17,379 nucleotides of DNA from DASZZV01 sp035544835 (GCA_035544835.1 DASZZV010000191.1:1-17379), one strand, 5' to 3'. Numbered from the stretch's first letter, positions 1-7,604 are shown. Notes: generated from the sequence alone by a model not told the origin. Made by a program: numbers and translations.

Positions 1-155
1 CTGGGCGGGGGCCCTTCCATCGTGGTGCTCGCAAACATTTTCGATGGCCAAGGGTCTAAGGCCCCCGCCCAGATCCCTCGCTGCGGCTCGGGATGACACC
101 CACCCAGTTTCTTTTCTCAGTGGCAGCGCGCACGCTGTCCCCGGCTCAGGATGAC
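1..155. repeat. Truncated palindromic dispersed repeat at the left edge
   Basis: Bases 1-98 are most of a repeat whose right arm is at 71-98 (AGATCCCTCG...GGGATGACA). The left arm is cut by the window edge. A linked block at 99-155 ends in a GCTCAGGATGAC half-site. The whole stretch is the near-perfect reverse complement of 17199-17353, with only a few mismatches by eye. No coding capacity is seen. Confidence 0.9.
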
Positions 156-182
156 GAATGCTTCGAGAATTCCTCGAGAGCT

Positions 183-2585
183 CTAGTGCGTCAGACTGTC
201 TTCTCCGCCGATGGTTTTGGCCGGCTCAGGGAGCTTGTCCTTCACAGAGAATGGAACGATCGTGCCATCGAGGGCGACGGCGACGACTTCGTCCATCGTT
301 CCGACCAGATGAAACTCCATTTTCCCGCGAACATCCGGCGGAATCTCGTCGAGATCTCGTTCGTTTTCAATCGGCAGAATGATCTTGGTGATCCCGGCGC
401 GCGATGCCGCCAGGACCTTGTCCTTCAAGCCGCCGATCGGAAGGACGTTCCCACGCAAAGTAATCTCTCCGGTCATGGCCAGATCCTGATGAATCGGGAC
501 TTTGGTGACGGCCGAAAGAAGCGCCGTGGCCATCGTGATACCGGCTGAGGGACCATCCTTCGGGATTGCCCCCTCGGGAACGTGAATGTGAATGTCGATT
601 TTGTCGTGGAAGTCGGGATCGAGCCCGAAGAGCTCCGAGCGTGACCGGACATACGACAGCGCGGCACGTGCCGACTCCTGCATCACGTCGCCAAGCTTTC
701 CAGTCAGCGTGAGGAGGCCCTTGCCTTTCGAGAGCGCGACTTCCGTGCTGAGCAACTCGCCGCCAACCTCGGTCCAGGCCAGGCCGGTGGCCACTCCGAT
801 CTCGCTGCGCTCGCGGCGCTTCTGGGATCGAAACCGCGGCTTGCCGAGGAATTCGCGAACCTTGGCCTGATCGATATTGACGGTGACGTCGCCCTCGGTC
901 TTGAGCACCAGGCGAGCGACTTTGCGGAAAGTTGATCCGATCTCACGTTCGAGGCTCCTCACTCCGGCCTCGCGGGTATAGGACTCGATGATCTCCTGAA
1001 TCCCGGTTTCGTCCATCGTGATCTTTTCGGGATCCAGCCCCTGCTCCTTCACCTGCTTCGGAACGAGGAACTCGCGACCAATATGCTGTTTCTCGAGGTG
1101 AGTGTAGCCGTGCAGCTGGATGATCTCCATACGGTCTTTGAGTGGACCGGGGATGGTGTGAGTGACATTGGCGGTGGCGATGAACATGACTTTGGAAAGG
1201 TCGTATTCAACGTCGAGGTAGTGGTCTACGAAAGCGTTATTCTGCTCGGGGTCGAGAACCTCGAGGAGGGCTGCCGATGGATCCCCTCGGAAGTCCATCG
1301 ACATCTTGTCCACTTCGTCGAGGAGAAAGACCGGGTTGATCGTCCCGGCCTTCTTCATTCTCTGGATGATCTGTCCCGGGAAAGCGCCGATGTAGGTCCG
1401 GCGATGACCGCGGATCTCAGCCTCGTCGCGCACGCCACCAAGTGAGAGGCGGACGAAGTTGCGGCCGGTGGCACGGGCGATCGACTTGGCAAGCGACGTC
1501 TTACCGACTCCGGGTGGTCCCACAAAACAGAGAATCGTCCCCTTCGGAGACTTGACTAGCTGGCGCACGGCCAGAAACTCGAGGATCCTCTCTTTGATCT
1601 TCTCGAGGCCGTAGTGATCCTCGTTGAGGATGCGCTCGGCCCTGTCAATGTCCTTGATTTCCTTCGAGACCTTCTTCCAGGGAACAGAGACCAGCCACTC
1701 GATGTAGTTCCGGGAAACGGTCGCCTCGGCTGAGACACCGGGCATTCCCTCCAGACGCTTGAGCTCCTGCAGAGCCTTTTCCTTGGTCTCCTGAGGCATT
1801 CCCGCTGCTTCGATTTTCTGACGCAGCTCTTCGATCTCGTCGGAGCGGTCGTCCTTGCGGCCAAGTTCCTGATGGATGGCCTTGATCTTCTCGTTGAGGT
1901 AATACTCTTTCTGCGCCCGCTCCATCTGCTTTTTGACCTTGGAGTTGATGCGCTTGTCGATATTGACCTTCTCGATCTCGATCTCGAGAAAGTCTTGCAG
2001 CTTCTGGAGCCGCTCGTACGGGCTGGCAGTCTCGAGCAGCTGTTGCTTCTCGATGGTGCTGATGAGCAGGTGAGAGGCGAGCGTGTCGGCGAACTTGTCG
2101 GGATCGTCGACTTTGAGGGTCGACATCACCCCTTCAAAGGCCAGATGGTGAGACATCTTGGCGTACTGCTCGAAGATCTCCACCAGCTTCTGGATGTATT
2201 CGGAAATCTCGGGGGTCAGCGGATAGGAGGTGTCGATCGGCCTGACGTCGACAGAGACGTAGCCTGCGTTCTCGGTGAATGACACGATCTCGGCCCGGCT
2301 GAGGCCCTCGACCATGACCTTGACGTTCTGGTTGGGAAGCTTGAGGTTCTGCACCACCGTGGCCACGACGCCGATCTGATAGATCTCGTCCATTTTCGGA
2401 TCGTCGATCTTGGGGTCGCGCTGGGTGGCCAGAAAGATCCGCTTGTCATTCGAGGACAGTGTTGCTTCGAGCGCCAGGATGGAGGCGCGCCGGCCGACCA
2501 CGAAGGGCGCCATCATCGACGGGAAGACGACCATGTCGCGAAGGGGAACGAGCGGCAGTCTGAGTATTTCAGGTGAATTCGACAT
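183..2585 (-). CDS. lon: ATP-dependent protease La (Lon)
   Basis: Lon is a cytoplasmic AAA+ serine protease that degrades misfolded and selected regulatory proteins. The 800-residue product has an N-terminal substrate-binding domain opening with LPLVPLRDMVVFP, then a coiled-coil stretch. Walker A GPPGVGKT is at about 356-363 and Walker B ends LLDEVDK near 427. The C-terminal protease domain has catalytic Ser680 in KDGPSAG and Lys723 in GGLKDK, 43 residues apart as in Escherichia coli Lon. Length is normal for the family. The reading frame stays open upstream to 2660, but those 25 residues are translated repeat sequence. I therefore place the start at 2585, where AGAGGAA at 2597-2603 sits about 11 nt upstream of ATG. 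It is the last gene of the tig-clpP-clpX-lon order, 159 nt after clpX, with a palindromic repeat in the gap. No clear intrinsic terminator follows it. Confidence 0.97.
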   Translation of the reverse strand: MSNSPEILRLPLVPLRDMVVFPSMMAPFVVGRRASILALEATLSSNDKRIFLATQRDPKIDDPKMDEIYQIGVVATVVQNLKLPNQNVKVMVEGLSRAEIVSFTENAGYVSVDVRPIDTSYPLTPEISEYIQKLVEIFEQYAKMSHHLAFEGVMSTLKVDDPDKFADTLASHLLISTIEKQQLLETASPYERLQKLQDFLEIEIEKVNIDKRINSKVKKQMERAQKEYYLNEKIKAIHQELGRKDDRSDEIEELRQKIEAAGMPQETKEKALQELKRLEGMPGVSAEATVSRNYIEWLVSVPWKKVSKEIKDIDRAERILNEDHYGLEKIKERILEFLAVRQLVKSPKGTILCFVGPPGVGKTSLAKSIARATGRNFVRLSLGGVRDEAEIRGHRRTYIGAFPGQIIQRMKKAGTINPVFLLDEVDKMSMDFRGDPSAALLEVLDPEQNNAFVDHYLDVEYDLSKVMFIATANVTHTIPGPLKDRMEIIQLHGYTHLEKQHIGREFLVPKQVKEQGLDPEKITMDETGIQEIIESYTREAGVRSLEREIGSTFRKVARLVLKTEGDVTVNIDQAKVREFLGKPRFRSQKRRERSEIGVATGLAWTEVGGELLSTEVALSKGKGLLTLTGKLGDVMQESARAALSYVRSRSELFGLDPDFHDKIDIHIHVPEGAIPKDGPSAGITMATALLSAVTKVPIHQDLAMTGEITLRGNVLPIGGLKDKVLAASRAGITKIILPIENERDLDEIPPDVRGKMEFHLVGTMDEVVAVALDGTIVPFSVKDKLPEPAKTIGGEDSLTH

Positions 2586-2603
2586 TGAGTCTTGGGTTCC
2601 TCT

Positions 2604-2695
2604 TGTCATCCTGAGCGTCAAGCGAAGGATCTTTGGTGACACCGCGCAACATCCTGCCATACCACCGAAGATCCTTCGCTTCGCTCAGGATGACA
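2604..2695. repeat. Palindromic repeat between clpX and lon
   Basis: The left arm 2604-2637 begins TGTCATCCTGAGCG and the right arm 2663-2695 ends GCTCAGGATGACA. The arms are close to perfect inverted repeats of about 33 nt around a 25-nt core, so a transcript could fold into a strong hairpin. It starts one base beyond the probable lon ribosome-binding site (2597-2603). It could therefore influence lon translation, act as a processing site, or partly terminate clpX transcripts. Confidence 0.85.
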
Positions 2696-2744
2696 ATTCA
2701 GCGGACGGTCCGATCGCGCCGTCGGATTTCTTTAATGATGTCTT

Positions 2745-3995
2745 TTATCCCGCTTTTCTGAACATCGTGATCGGCTGGCTACGGTTGATCACAACCTCGC
2801 GCGTAATCATGCATTCGGAAATCGAGTTCTGGGACGGGATGGAGTACATCAGGTCGAGCATGAGCTCTTCGATAATGATCTTGAGCCCGCGCGCGCCGAC
2901 GTTGCGCTTGAGCGCCTCTTCGGCGATGGCCTCGAGGGCGTCATCGGCAAACTTCAACTGCACGTTTTCGAAGCCCATCATGGTCTGGTACTGACGGACC
3001 AGCGAATTCTTCGGTTCCTTGAGGATCTCGATGAGAGTCCCCTTGTCGAGCTCGTCGAGCGTGGCTACGACAGGCAGACGGCCGACGAACTCGGGGATGA
3101 GCCCGAACTTGATGAGGTCTTCGGGATGGACCTGAGCAAAGAGCTCGCTGATGCGCTTTTCTTTCCTGGTGTTGATCTTCGCGCCGAAACCCATGCTGGT
3201 CTGCGACATGCGGCGCTCGATCACACTCTCGAGCCCGACGAAGGCACCGCCGCAGATGAACAGGATGTTGGTGGTGTCGATCTGAATGAATTCCTGATGG
3301 GGATGCTTCCGTCCACCCTGCGGCGGAACGTTGGCAACAGTCCCTTCGAGAATCTTAAGAAGCGCCTGCTGCACACCTTCACCCGACACATCACGGGTGA
3401 TCGAAGGGTTGTCGCCCTTGCGGCAGATTTTGTCGACTTCGTCGATGTAGACAATGCCGCGCTGAGTCTTGTCCTTGTCGTTGCCGGCCGCCTGGTATAG
3501 CTTGAGGATGATGTTCTCGACATCCTCACCGACGTAGCCGGCCTCGGTCAGAGTCGTCGCATCGACGATCGTGAACGGCACCGACAGCATTCGCGCCAGG
3601 GTCTGCGCGAGAAGAGTCTTCCCCGTTCCGGTGGGGCCAATGAGGATGATGTTCGACTTCTGCAGCTCCACGTCCTGACGGGGCGTCTTCTGCTGATAGT
3701 CGATTCTCTTGTAATGGTTGTAGACCGCGACGGCGAGCCGTTTCTTGGCCCGCTCCTGACCGATCACGTACTGGTCGAGGAACTCCTTGATTTCCTTAGG
3801 CTTCGGAAGGCTGGCGGCACCGTCCGTTGTCCCCGGCTCTTCCTTTCGGTCTTCGGCAATGATGTCGAGACAGATGTCGACACACTCGTCGCAGATGTAA
3901 ACCGTAGGACCGGCAATCAGCTTCTTCACGTCGCGCTGTGACTTGTTGCAAAAACTACAACGCAATACGTCGCCGCTGCTCCCTTTTTTCGACAT
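2745..3995 (-). CDS. clpX: ATP-dependent Clp protease ATP-binding subunit ClpX
   Basis: ClpX is the AAA+ unfoldase that recognises tagged substrates and threads them into the ClpP chamber. The 416-residue product has the N-terminal zinc-binding domain with Cys13, Cys16, Cys35 and Cys38. Walker A GPTGTGKT is at 120-127, the pore loop GYVGED at 153-158, Walker B VYIDEVDK near 182-189, the RKH loop at about 229-231 and sensor-2 GARGLK at 367-372. The ClpP-docking tripeptide usually IGF reads MGF at 268-270. Length and domain order are typical. The ATG at 3995 is preceded by AAAGGGG at 4007-4013. It lies downstream of clpP, but about 600 nt of repeats and intergenic DNA separate them. It probably has its own promoter at 4024-4052. 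Confidence 0.97.
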   Translation of the reverse strand: MSKKGSSGDVLRCSFCNKSQRDVKKLIAGPTVYICDECVDICLDIIAEDRKEEPGTTDGAASLPKPKEIKEFLDQYVIGQERAKKRLAVAVYNHYKRIDYQQKTPRQDVELQKSNIILIGPTGTGKTLLAQTLARMLSVPFTIVDATTLTEAGYVGEDVENIILKLYQAAGNDKDKTQRGIVYIDEVDKICRKGDNPSITRDVSGEGVQQALLKILEGTVANVPPQGGRKHPHQEFIQIDTTNILFICGGAFVGLESVIERRMSQTSMGFGAKINTRKEKRISELFAQVHPEDLIKFGLIPEFVGRLPVVATLDELDKGTLIEILKEPKNSLVRQYQTMMGFENVQLKFADDALEAIAEEALKRNVGARGLKIIIEELMLDLMYSIPSQNSISECMITREVVINRSQPITMFRKAG

Positions 3996-4006
3996 CTAAA
4001 TCAGAT

Positions 4007-4013
4007 CCCCTTT
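4007..4013 (-). promoter_or_regulatory. clpX ribosome-binding site
   Basis: AAAGGGG on the minus strand, 11 nt upstream of the clpX ATG at 3995. It supports that start over internal methionines. Confidence 0.6.
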
Positions 4014-4023
4014 ACCACTAGCC

Positions 4024-4052
4024 ATTTTTCTACGCGCTTGGTGCACTGTCAA
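4024..4052 (-). promoter_or_regulatory. Probable sigma-70-type promoter of clpX
   Basis: On the minus strand a perfect -35 TTGACA (plus strand 4047-4052) is followed after exactly 17 nt by AAAAAT (4024-4029), which matches 4 of 6 positions of the -10 consensus. It would give a leader of roughly 20 nt carrying the ribosome-binding site. The -35 overlaps a palindrome, so repression there is conceivable. Confidence 0.5.
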
Positions 4053-4060
4053 GTTTGACA
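4047..4060. promoter_or_regulatory. TGTCAA-GT-TTGACA palindrome over the clpX -35
   Basis: Plus strand reads TGTCAAGTTTGACA, two perfect 6-nt half-sites separated by 2 nt and overlapping the proposed clpX -35 box. It could be an operator for a dimeric regulator. It could also be chance, because TTGACA is itself the -35 consensus. No regulator can be named. Confidence 0.3.
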
Positions 4061-4241
4061 AGAACAGTCGCCCTTGCAAACAGCACGTTCAGAGACGTTC
4101 ATTCCGCGACGATTGTGGGGGCCGGTGTCTATCCATGAGAACGAATATGTATTCCCGGTGATCTCTGCCAGCGACATTCAGACTGCCACGGTGCAGAGCG
4201 CGCCGACACCCCTGGGCTTCTGCGGTCAGGTGTGTCGAGCT
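4061..4241. other. Intergenic stretch upstream of the clpX promoter
   Basis: No coding sequence with a credible start or family match is visible on either strand. A weak stem-loop, GACACCCCTG with CAGGTGTGTC (4205-4214 and 4227-4236), is the only local structure I see. The rest of the clpP-clpX gap (4242-4555) is repeat DNA. Confidence 0.5.
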
Positions 4242-4325
4242 TGTCATCCTGAGCGTCGCGCGAAGGATCTCAAGATAGGAACGATCTGAATTCAGAGATC
4301 CTGCCACTGGAGATCCTTCGCTGCG
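4242..4325. repeat. Arm-core-arm repeat (TCATCCTGAGC type) with 40-nt core
   Basis: The left arm 4242-4270 runs from TGTCATCCTGAGCG to GAAGGATCT. A core at 4271-4310 is followed by a right arm starting AGATCCTTCGCTGCGG at 4311, which runs directly into the next block (TTCTAAGAAACTTCC). The core is homologous to 17053-17090, but in the opposite orientation relative to the flanks. Confidence 0.8.
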
Positions 4326-4555
4326 GCTTCTAAGAAACTTCCAGTATTTAGGCCGGTTTGCGGAGGTGTCATCCCGAGCGTCGAGCGAGGGATCTGGGCG
4401 GGGGACTCGACCCTTCGGCCTCGCACAATCGTAAGAGCGCTCCAAGACTCCACACCGCAAGGCCCCCTCCCAGATCCCTCGCTCGACGCTCGGGATGACA
4501 CCCTGGTTTCTTTCACTCAGACGCCGCGCTCCGCGGTCAATCGCTCAGGATGACA
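4326..4555. repeat. Composite repeat block, inverted copy of 9778-10009
   Basis: Three parts are visible. The first is a linker at 4326-4366 (GCTTCTAAGAAACTTCCAG...). The second is a 134-bp palindromic unit at 4367-4500, with arms TGTCATCCCGAGCG...GGATCTGGG and its complement around a core of about 55 nt. The third is a tail at 4501-4555 ending GCTCAGGATGACA. The whole block is the near-identical reverse complement of 9778-10009. No open reading frame of note lies inside it. It looks like a non-autonomous mobile or REP-like element inserted between clpP and clpX. Confidence 0.92.
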
Positions 4556-4595
4556 AGCACGTCGGTCAGCGCGATCGCGAACAGTGTTCGCGAAC

Positions 4596-5183
4596 CTACT
4601 CCCGCTTCGTGATCACCTGATCGACCAGACCGTAATCGACCGCTTCCTGCGCCTGGAGGATGTAGTCCCGGTCTGTGTCGCGGTCGATTTTTTCGATAGG
4701 CTGCCCGGTGTGATTGGCCAGGATGCCATTCAACCTCTGCTTCATGCGCATGATGTCCCGGGCATGGATGTCGATCTCGGTGGCCTGACCGCCCAGACCG
4801 TACATGAGCGGCTGGTGGATGAGCACTCGTGAATTCGGAAGAGCATAACGTTTGCCCTTCTTGCCGGCGGCCAGAAGAACAGCCGCCATCGACGCCGCCT
4901 GACCGATGCAGATCGTCGCCACGTCGGGCTTCACATACTGCATGGCGTCATAGATGGCCATACCTGAGGTAATGGATCCGCCGGGAGAGTTGACGTAAAT
5001 CCAGATGTCCTTCTCGGGATTCTCCGCTTCCAGAAACAACATCTGGGCGATGATCAGATTGGAAACCGTGTCGTCGATCGGCTGACCGAGAAAAATGACG
5101 TTGTCCTTCAGAAGACGCGAGTAGATGTCGTAGGCGCGCTCGCCACGACTCGTTTGTTCGACGACCATCGGAATCAGCACCAT
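4596..5183 (-). CDS. clpP: ATP-dependent Clp protease proteolytic subunit ClpP
   Basis: ClpP is the tetradecameric serine peptidase that works with ClpX in the cytoplasm. The 195-residue product aligns over its full length with the family. Catalytic Ser98 is in GQAASMA, His123 in LIHQP, and Asp173 is the last Asp of DTDRD. The substrate-cleft motif SPGGS is at about 66-70. The N-terminus MVLIPMVVEQ is close to the mature form, with almost no propeptide. The ATG at 5183 is set by AGGAG at 5189-5193, 5 nt upstream. It follows tig by 21 nt and is surely co-transcribed with it. This is the standard tig-clpP pairing. Confidence 0.98.
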   Translation of the reverse strand: MVLIPMVVEQTSRGERAYDIYSRLLKDNVIFLGQPIDDTVSNLIIAQMLFLEAENPEKDIWIYVNSPGGSITSGMAIYDAMQYVKPDVATICIGQAASMAAVLLAAGKKGKRYALPNSRVLIHQPLMYGLGGQATEIDIHARDIMRMKQRLNGILANHTGQPIEKIDRDTDRDYILQAQEAVDYGLVDQVITKRE

Positions 5184-5188
5184 CGGTT

Positions 5189-5193
5189 CTCCT
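5189..5193 (-). promoter_or_regulatory. clpP ribosome-binding site
   Basis: AGGAG on the minus strand, 5 nt from the ATG at 5183, inside the 21-nt tig-clpP gap. It decides the clpP start. Confidence 0.75.
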
Positions 5194-5204
5194 AGTTACT
5201 GCTT

Positions 5205-6473
5205 CTACGATACTCTCGCTTCGCGTACCACGAGATCGAGCGCCTTTCCCTGCACCATGGAAAGACGCAGCGCCTCGTACCCGCCGTCATGCACCAAGCG
5301 GTGCTTGACTTCGGCAAATTCCCGCTGCGTTCCGGCGGCACGTTTGATCTCGGCATCGACTTCGGCGTCACTCACGGCAATGTTCTCCTGCTTGCCGATC
5401 CCCTCGAGAAGAAGCTGCCGCTTGACCTGCTTGACCGCTTCCGGACGAAAATCGTCGCGGATCTTTTCCCAATCGATCTGCTGTTTCTCCAGATCGATTC
5501 CCTGTGAAGACAGAAAGCGCGCGTAATTGCGCAGCGACTTTCCAACTTCTTCATCAACCAGCGTACCCGGGACCTCGAAGTCGTGCGCTTCGATGAGCTG
5601 ATCGCTCACCTGCTGTCGTTTGGCCTTGAGGGCCTCGTGCTCTTTGTGACGGGCCAGATCCTCGCGGATCTTCGACCGCATCTCGTCGAGGGTCTCGCCG
5701 ATTCCATTGCTCTTCGCGAAATCATCGTTCAGCTCCGGCAGCTCGCGCTCCTGGAGCGCTCGGAGAACCACCTCATAGTGCACTGACTTTCCGCGCACCT
5801 CTTCATTCGGAGCGTCCTCGGCATAGGTCTTGTCGAAACTCGCCGTCTCGCCTGTCGATTTCCCCACGAGGGCCCCGAGAAGCTCCGGCAGCGGCATGGA
5901 GTCACCGAGCTCGGCCTGATATCCCTCGGTGCTGCGAGACTCGACCCCTTCCCCGGAGCTGGCTACGTCGATGGTGACGAAGTCGCCAGGCTGGGCTGGC
6001 CGGTCGTTCAGGGGGCGGAAGGTAGCACCCTGCTCGCGAAGCCGGGCCAGAGTCTTGTCGACTTCGTCCTCACCAACTGCTGTCTCTGGATGCGAGATCA
6101 GCAGACCTCGGTATTCCTTCAACTCGATCGGCGGCTTCACTTCGAACTCAGCGTCGAAGCGAAGTGGCGCTCCCTCAACGACCGGGTCCATGTGCTTCAA
6201 CTCCGGATTTCCTACGGCCTGTAGACCCTTCTCTCCAACCGCCTCGCTGAAAAAGCGAGGGAGAAGCCGAGAGGTCACCTCGTCGTCGATCTCCTTGAGA
6301 AAGCGGGTCCGTACGACATTTTTCGGAGTCTTTCCTGGTCGGAATCCGGGGATCCGGGCCTGTTTCGCGAATTCCGATGTGACCTGCTGGACTTCATGGC
6401 TGATGGCGTCGGCAGGAATTTCGACGGCAACGGACTTGCGTACGGTGGTTAGGTCTTTGTAGTCGACTAGCAT
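5205..6473 (-). CDS. tig: Trigger factor (ribosome-associated chaperone / peptidyl-prolyl isomerase)
   Basis: Trigger factor binds nascent chains at the ribosomal exit tunnel and assists folding. The 422-residue product has the N-terminal ribosome-binding domain with signature GFRPGKTP at 43-50. A FKBP-like isomerase domain spans roughly 150-240, starting near QPGDFVTID. A helical C-terminal chaperone domain rich in charged residues follows to the end. Length is typical. The ATG at 6473 gives the expected family N-terminus. Upstream AAGAGAG is a plausible but modest ribosome-binding site. It is the first protein gene after the two tRNAs, with a terminator-like hairpin just upstream. I see no separate promoter in the 100 nt between tRNA-Leu and tig. 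Confidence 0.96.
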   Translation of the reverse strand: MLVDYKDLTTVRKSVAVEIPADAISHEVQQVTSEFAKQARIPGFRPGKTPKNVVRTRFLKEIDDEVTSRLLPRFFSEAVGEKGLQAVGNPELKHMDPVVEGAPLRFDAEFEVKPPIELKEYRGLLISHPETAVGEDEVDKTLARLREQGATFRPLNDRPAQPGDFVTIDVASSGEGVESRSTEGYQAELGDSMPLPELLGALVGKSTGETASFDKTYAEDAPNEEVRGKSVHYEVVLRALQERELPELNDDFAKSNGIGETLDEMRSKIREDLARHKEHEALKAKRQQVSDQLIEAHDFEVPGTLVDEEVGKSLRNYARFLSSQGIDLEKQQIDWEKIRDDFRPEAVKQVKRQLLLEGIGKQENIAVSDAEVDAEIKRAAGTQREFAEVKHRLVHDGGYEALRLSMVQGKALDLVVREARVS

Positions 6474-6484
6474 TGGTCTCTCTT

Positions 6485-6572
6485 AAAAAAAGTAGAAGGC
6501 AGAAAGCAGAAAGGGAAAGGCAGAGGCAGAAGGCATATTGTCTCTGCTTTCCGCTCTCTGCTTTCCGCCTTC
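6485..6572 (-). terminator. Repeat-derived hairpin plus U-run between tRNA-Leu and tig
   Basis: On the minus strand two purine/pyrimidine-rich arms form a long imperfect hairpin, with ends GAAGGC at 6495-6500 and GCCTTC at 6567-6572. It is followed within a few nt by seven T residues (A7 on the plus strand, 6485-6491). This has the shape of an intrinsic terminator 3' of tRNA-Leu. It ends only 11 nt before the tig ATG, so it may act as an attenuator. The arm sequence resembles the dispersed GAAGGCAGAAAGC-type repeat family, so it could be just an insertion. Confidence 0.55.
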
Positions 6573-6573
6573 C

Positions 6574-6658
<85 letters not shown>

Positions 6659-6667
6659 GCGGAGCCA

Positions 6668-6743
6668 TGGTGCCCCCACCTGGACTCGAACCAGGAACCA
6701 ACAGATTAAGAGTCTGCTGCTCTACCAATTGAGCTATGGAGGC
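6668..6743 (-). tRNA. tRNA-Lys (anticodon CUU)
   Basis: The 76-nt cloverleaf has acceptor stem GCCTCCA/TGGGGGC with one G-T pair and encoded CCA (plus strand TGG, 6668-6670). The anticodon loop CTCTTAA carries CTT, and the T loop is TTCGAGT. It is the first gene of the transcript that begins at the promoter at 6798-6826. Confidence 0.95.
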
Positions 6744-6797
6744 GAGAATCAGGAACGCCGAAACGCCGCGATACCCCGCGCTATTTCGCGGAGGCGG

Positions 6798-6826
6798 ATT
6801 GTAGGAGAACGATCCCTGCAGGTCAA
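6798..6826 (-). promoter_or_regulatory. Strong promoter for tRNA-Lys/tRNA-Leu (and possibly tig)
   Basis: On the minus strand TTGACC (plus 6821-6826) and TACAAT (plus 6798-6803) are separated by exactly 17 nt. Each hexamer differs from the consensus by one base. The bases after the -10 are very GC-rich (CCGCCTCCGCG), the kind of discriminator found at stable-RNA promoters under growth-rate and ppGpp control in well-studied bacteria. Applying that control here is inference. Confidence 0.75.
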
Positions 6827-6841
6827 CGATCTTCGGCGGCA

Positions 6842-6987
6842 TCGGAGCGCGGGCGTCTTGCCGGCCGTTCCCGCCGGCTTCAAGCCGGCCACGTTGAACG
6901 CGGTGTGACAGAATCAGCGATTCTGCGCTGATCCAGAGCGGCCGGCATGATGCCGGCGGCACGGCCGCCTGGAAGGCGGCGCTCCGA
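6842..6987. repeat. GC-rich element with four consecutive hairpins, bounded by inverted ends
   Basis: The ends are TCGGAGCGC (6842-6850) and its complement GCGCTCCGA (6979-6987). Inside are four stem-loops: GCCGGCTT/AAGCCGGC at 6873-6889, CAGAATC/GATTCTG at 6909-6925, GCCGGCAT/ATGCCGGC at 6941-6957 and GCCGCCT/AGGCGGC at 6964-6980. It lies between the end of pgsA and the tRNA promoter, so it may also stop or protect the crp-pgsA transcript. No gene is seen in it. Confidence 0.75.
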
Positions 6988-7004
6988 ACGGCCGCTTCGC
7001 GCCG

Positions 7005-7604
7005 CTACCCTTCCCCTCGCTGCTCCTCGAGGATCTTCTCGCCTCGCCGCAGGTAATCCCAGCCCGAGTAGAAGGTGACGAGCAAGGTCACGCGCCACAC
7101 CCCTGGAAGAAGCGGAATCGCAGCTGCGCGCAGAAGAGTCGTGTTGGCGGCGATCGTCACCGAAAGGGCCACCACCTGGCAGATTGTGGAGAGCTTTCCC
7201 GCAATCGAGGGGGGAAAGCGCTTGACCCGAACACGGGTATACATGAGATACGCAAAGAGGATGATGACGAAGTCGCGTATGAAGAGCAGGGCCGTGAGCC
7301 AGATCGGCATCCGCTGCTCCAGACTGGGAACAAAGGTGTAAAGCACGTACCCGGAGAACATCATGGCCTTGTCGGCAGCCGGATCTAGAATCGCCCCCAG
7401 TCTGGAATGCTGGTCGTACTTTCGGGCGATGTAGCCGTCCAGGACGTCGGTGATTCCTGCACCGACGAACAGAAGGAAGGCCAGGTCGAAATGCTCTCGC
7501 CATGTGGCGACCAGAAAGAAGGGAATTACGACAAGGCGAACTGCCGTCAGGATGTTCGGAATGGTGAGCAGCTGCTCGTCAGCCACGGGAGGAGAAGGAG
7601 GCAT
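7005..7604 (-). CDS. pgsA: CDP-alcohol phosphatidyltransferase, probably CDP-diacylglycerol-glycerol-3-phosphate 3-phosphatidyltransferase
   Basis: This integral membrane enzyme probably makes phosphatidylglycerol phosphate from CDP-diacylglycerol and glycerol 3-phosphate, the committed step to phosphatidylglycerol and cardiolipin. The 199-residue product carries the complete family signature. It has Asp53, Asp56-Gly57, Ala60-Arg61, Gly70, Asp74 and Asp78, from TDVLDGYIAR to LDPAADK. Hydrophobic segments at about 17-33, 40-52, 81-92, 101-123 and 140-180 fit a multi-pass protein. The N-terminal IPNILTAVRL is typical of PgsA. The ATG at 7604 lies 2 nt after the stop of the upstream CRP-family gene (TAG-GA-ATG), with no independent ribosome-binding site, so translation is probably coupled. 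Another CDP-alcohol transferase is possible, but PgsA is the best reading. Confidence 0.85.
   Translation of the reverse strand: MPPSPPVADEQLLTIPNILTAVRLVVIPFFLVATWREHFDLAFLLFVGAGITDVLDGYIARKYDQHSRLGAILDPAADKAMMFSGYVLYTFVPSLEQRMPIWLTALLFIRDFVIILFAYLMYTRVRVKRFPPSIAGKLSTICQVVALSVTIAANTTLLRAAAIPLLPGVWRVTLLVTFYSGWDYLRRGEKILEEQRGEG

Noticed and set aside
2586..2660. N-terminal extension of Lon
   Set aside because: The 25 codons derive from the dispersed repeat. Family alignment and the AGAGGAA site favour the ATG at 2585.
3996..4241. CIRCE/HrcA or similar named heat-shock operator upstream of clpX
   Set aside because: No TTAGCACTC-N9-GAGTGCTAA-like sequence is visible. The palindrome present does not match a known heat-shock operator that I can name.
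4367..4500. CRISPR-like or tandem array
   Set aside because: The repeats are inverted, irregularly spaced and few per site. There are no regularly spaced direct repeats with unique spacers and no cas genes.
6880..7503. 207-codon minus-strand frame overlapping pgsA
   Set aside because: It runs in another frame through pgsA and into the GC-rich hairpin element. The pgsA frame carries the complete CDP-alcohol transferase motif.
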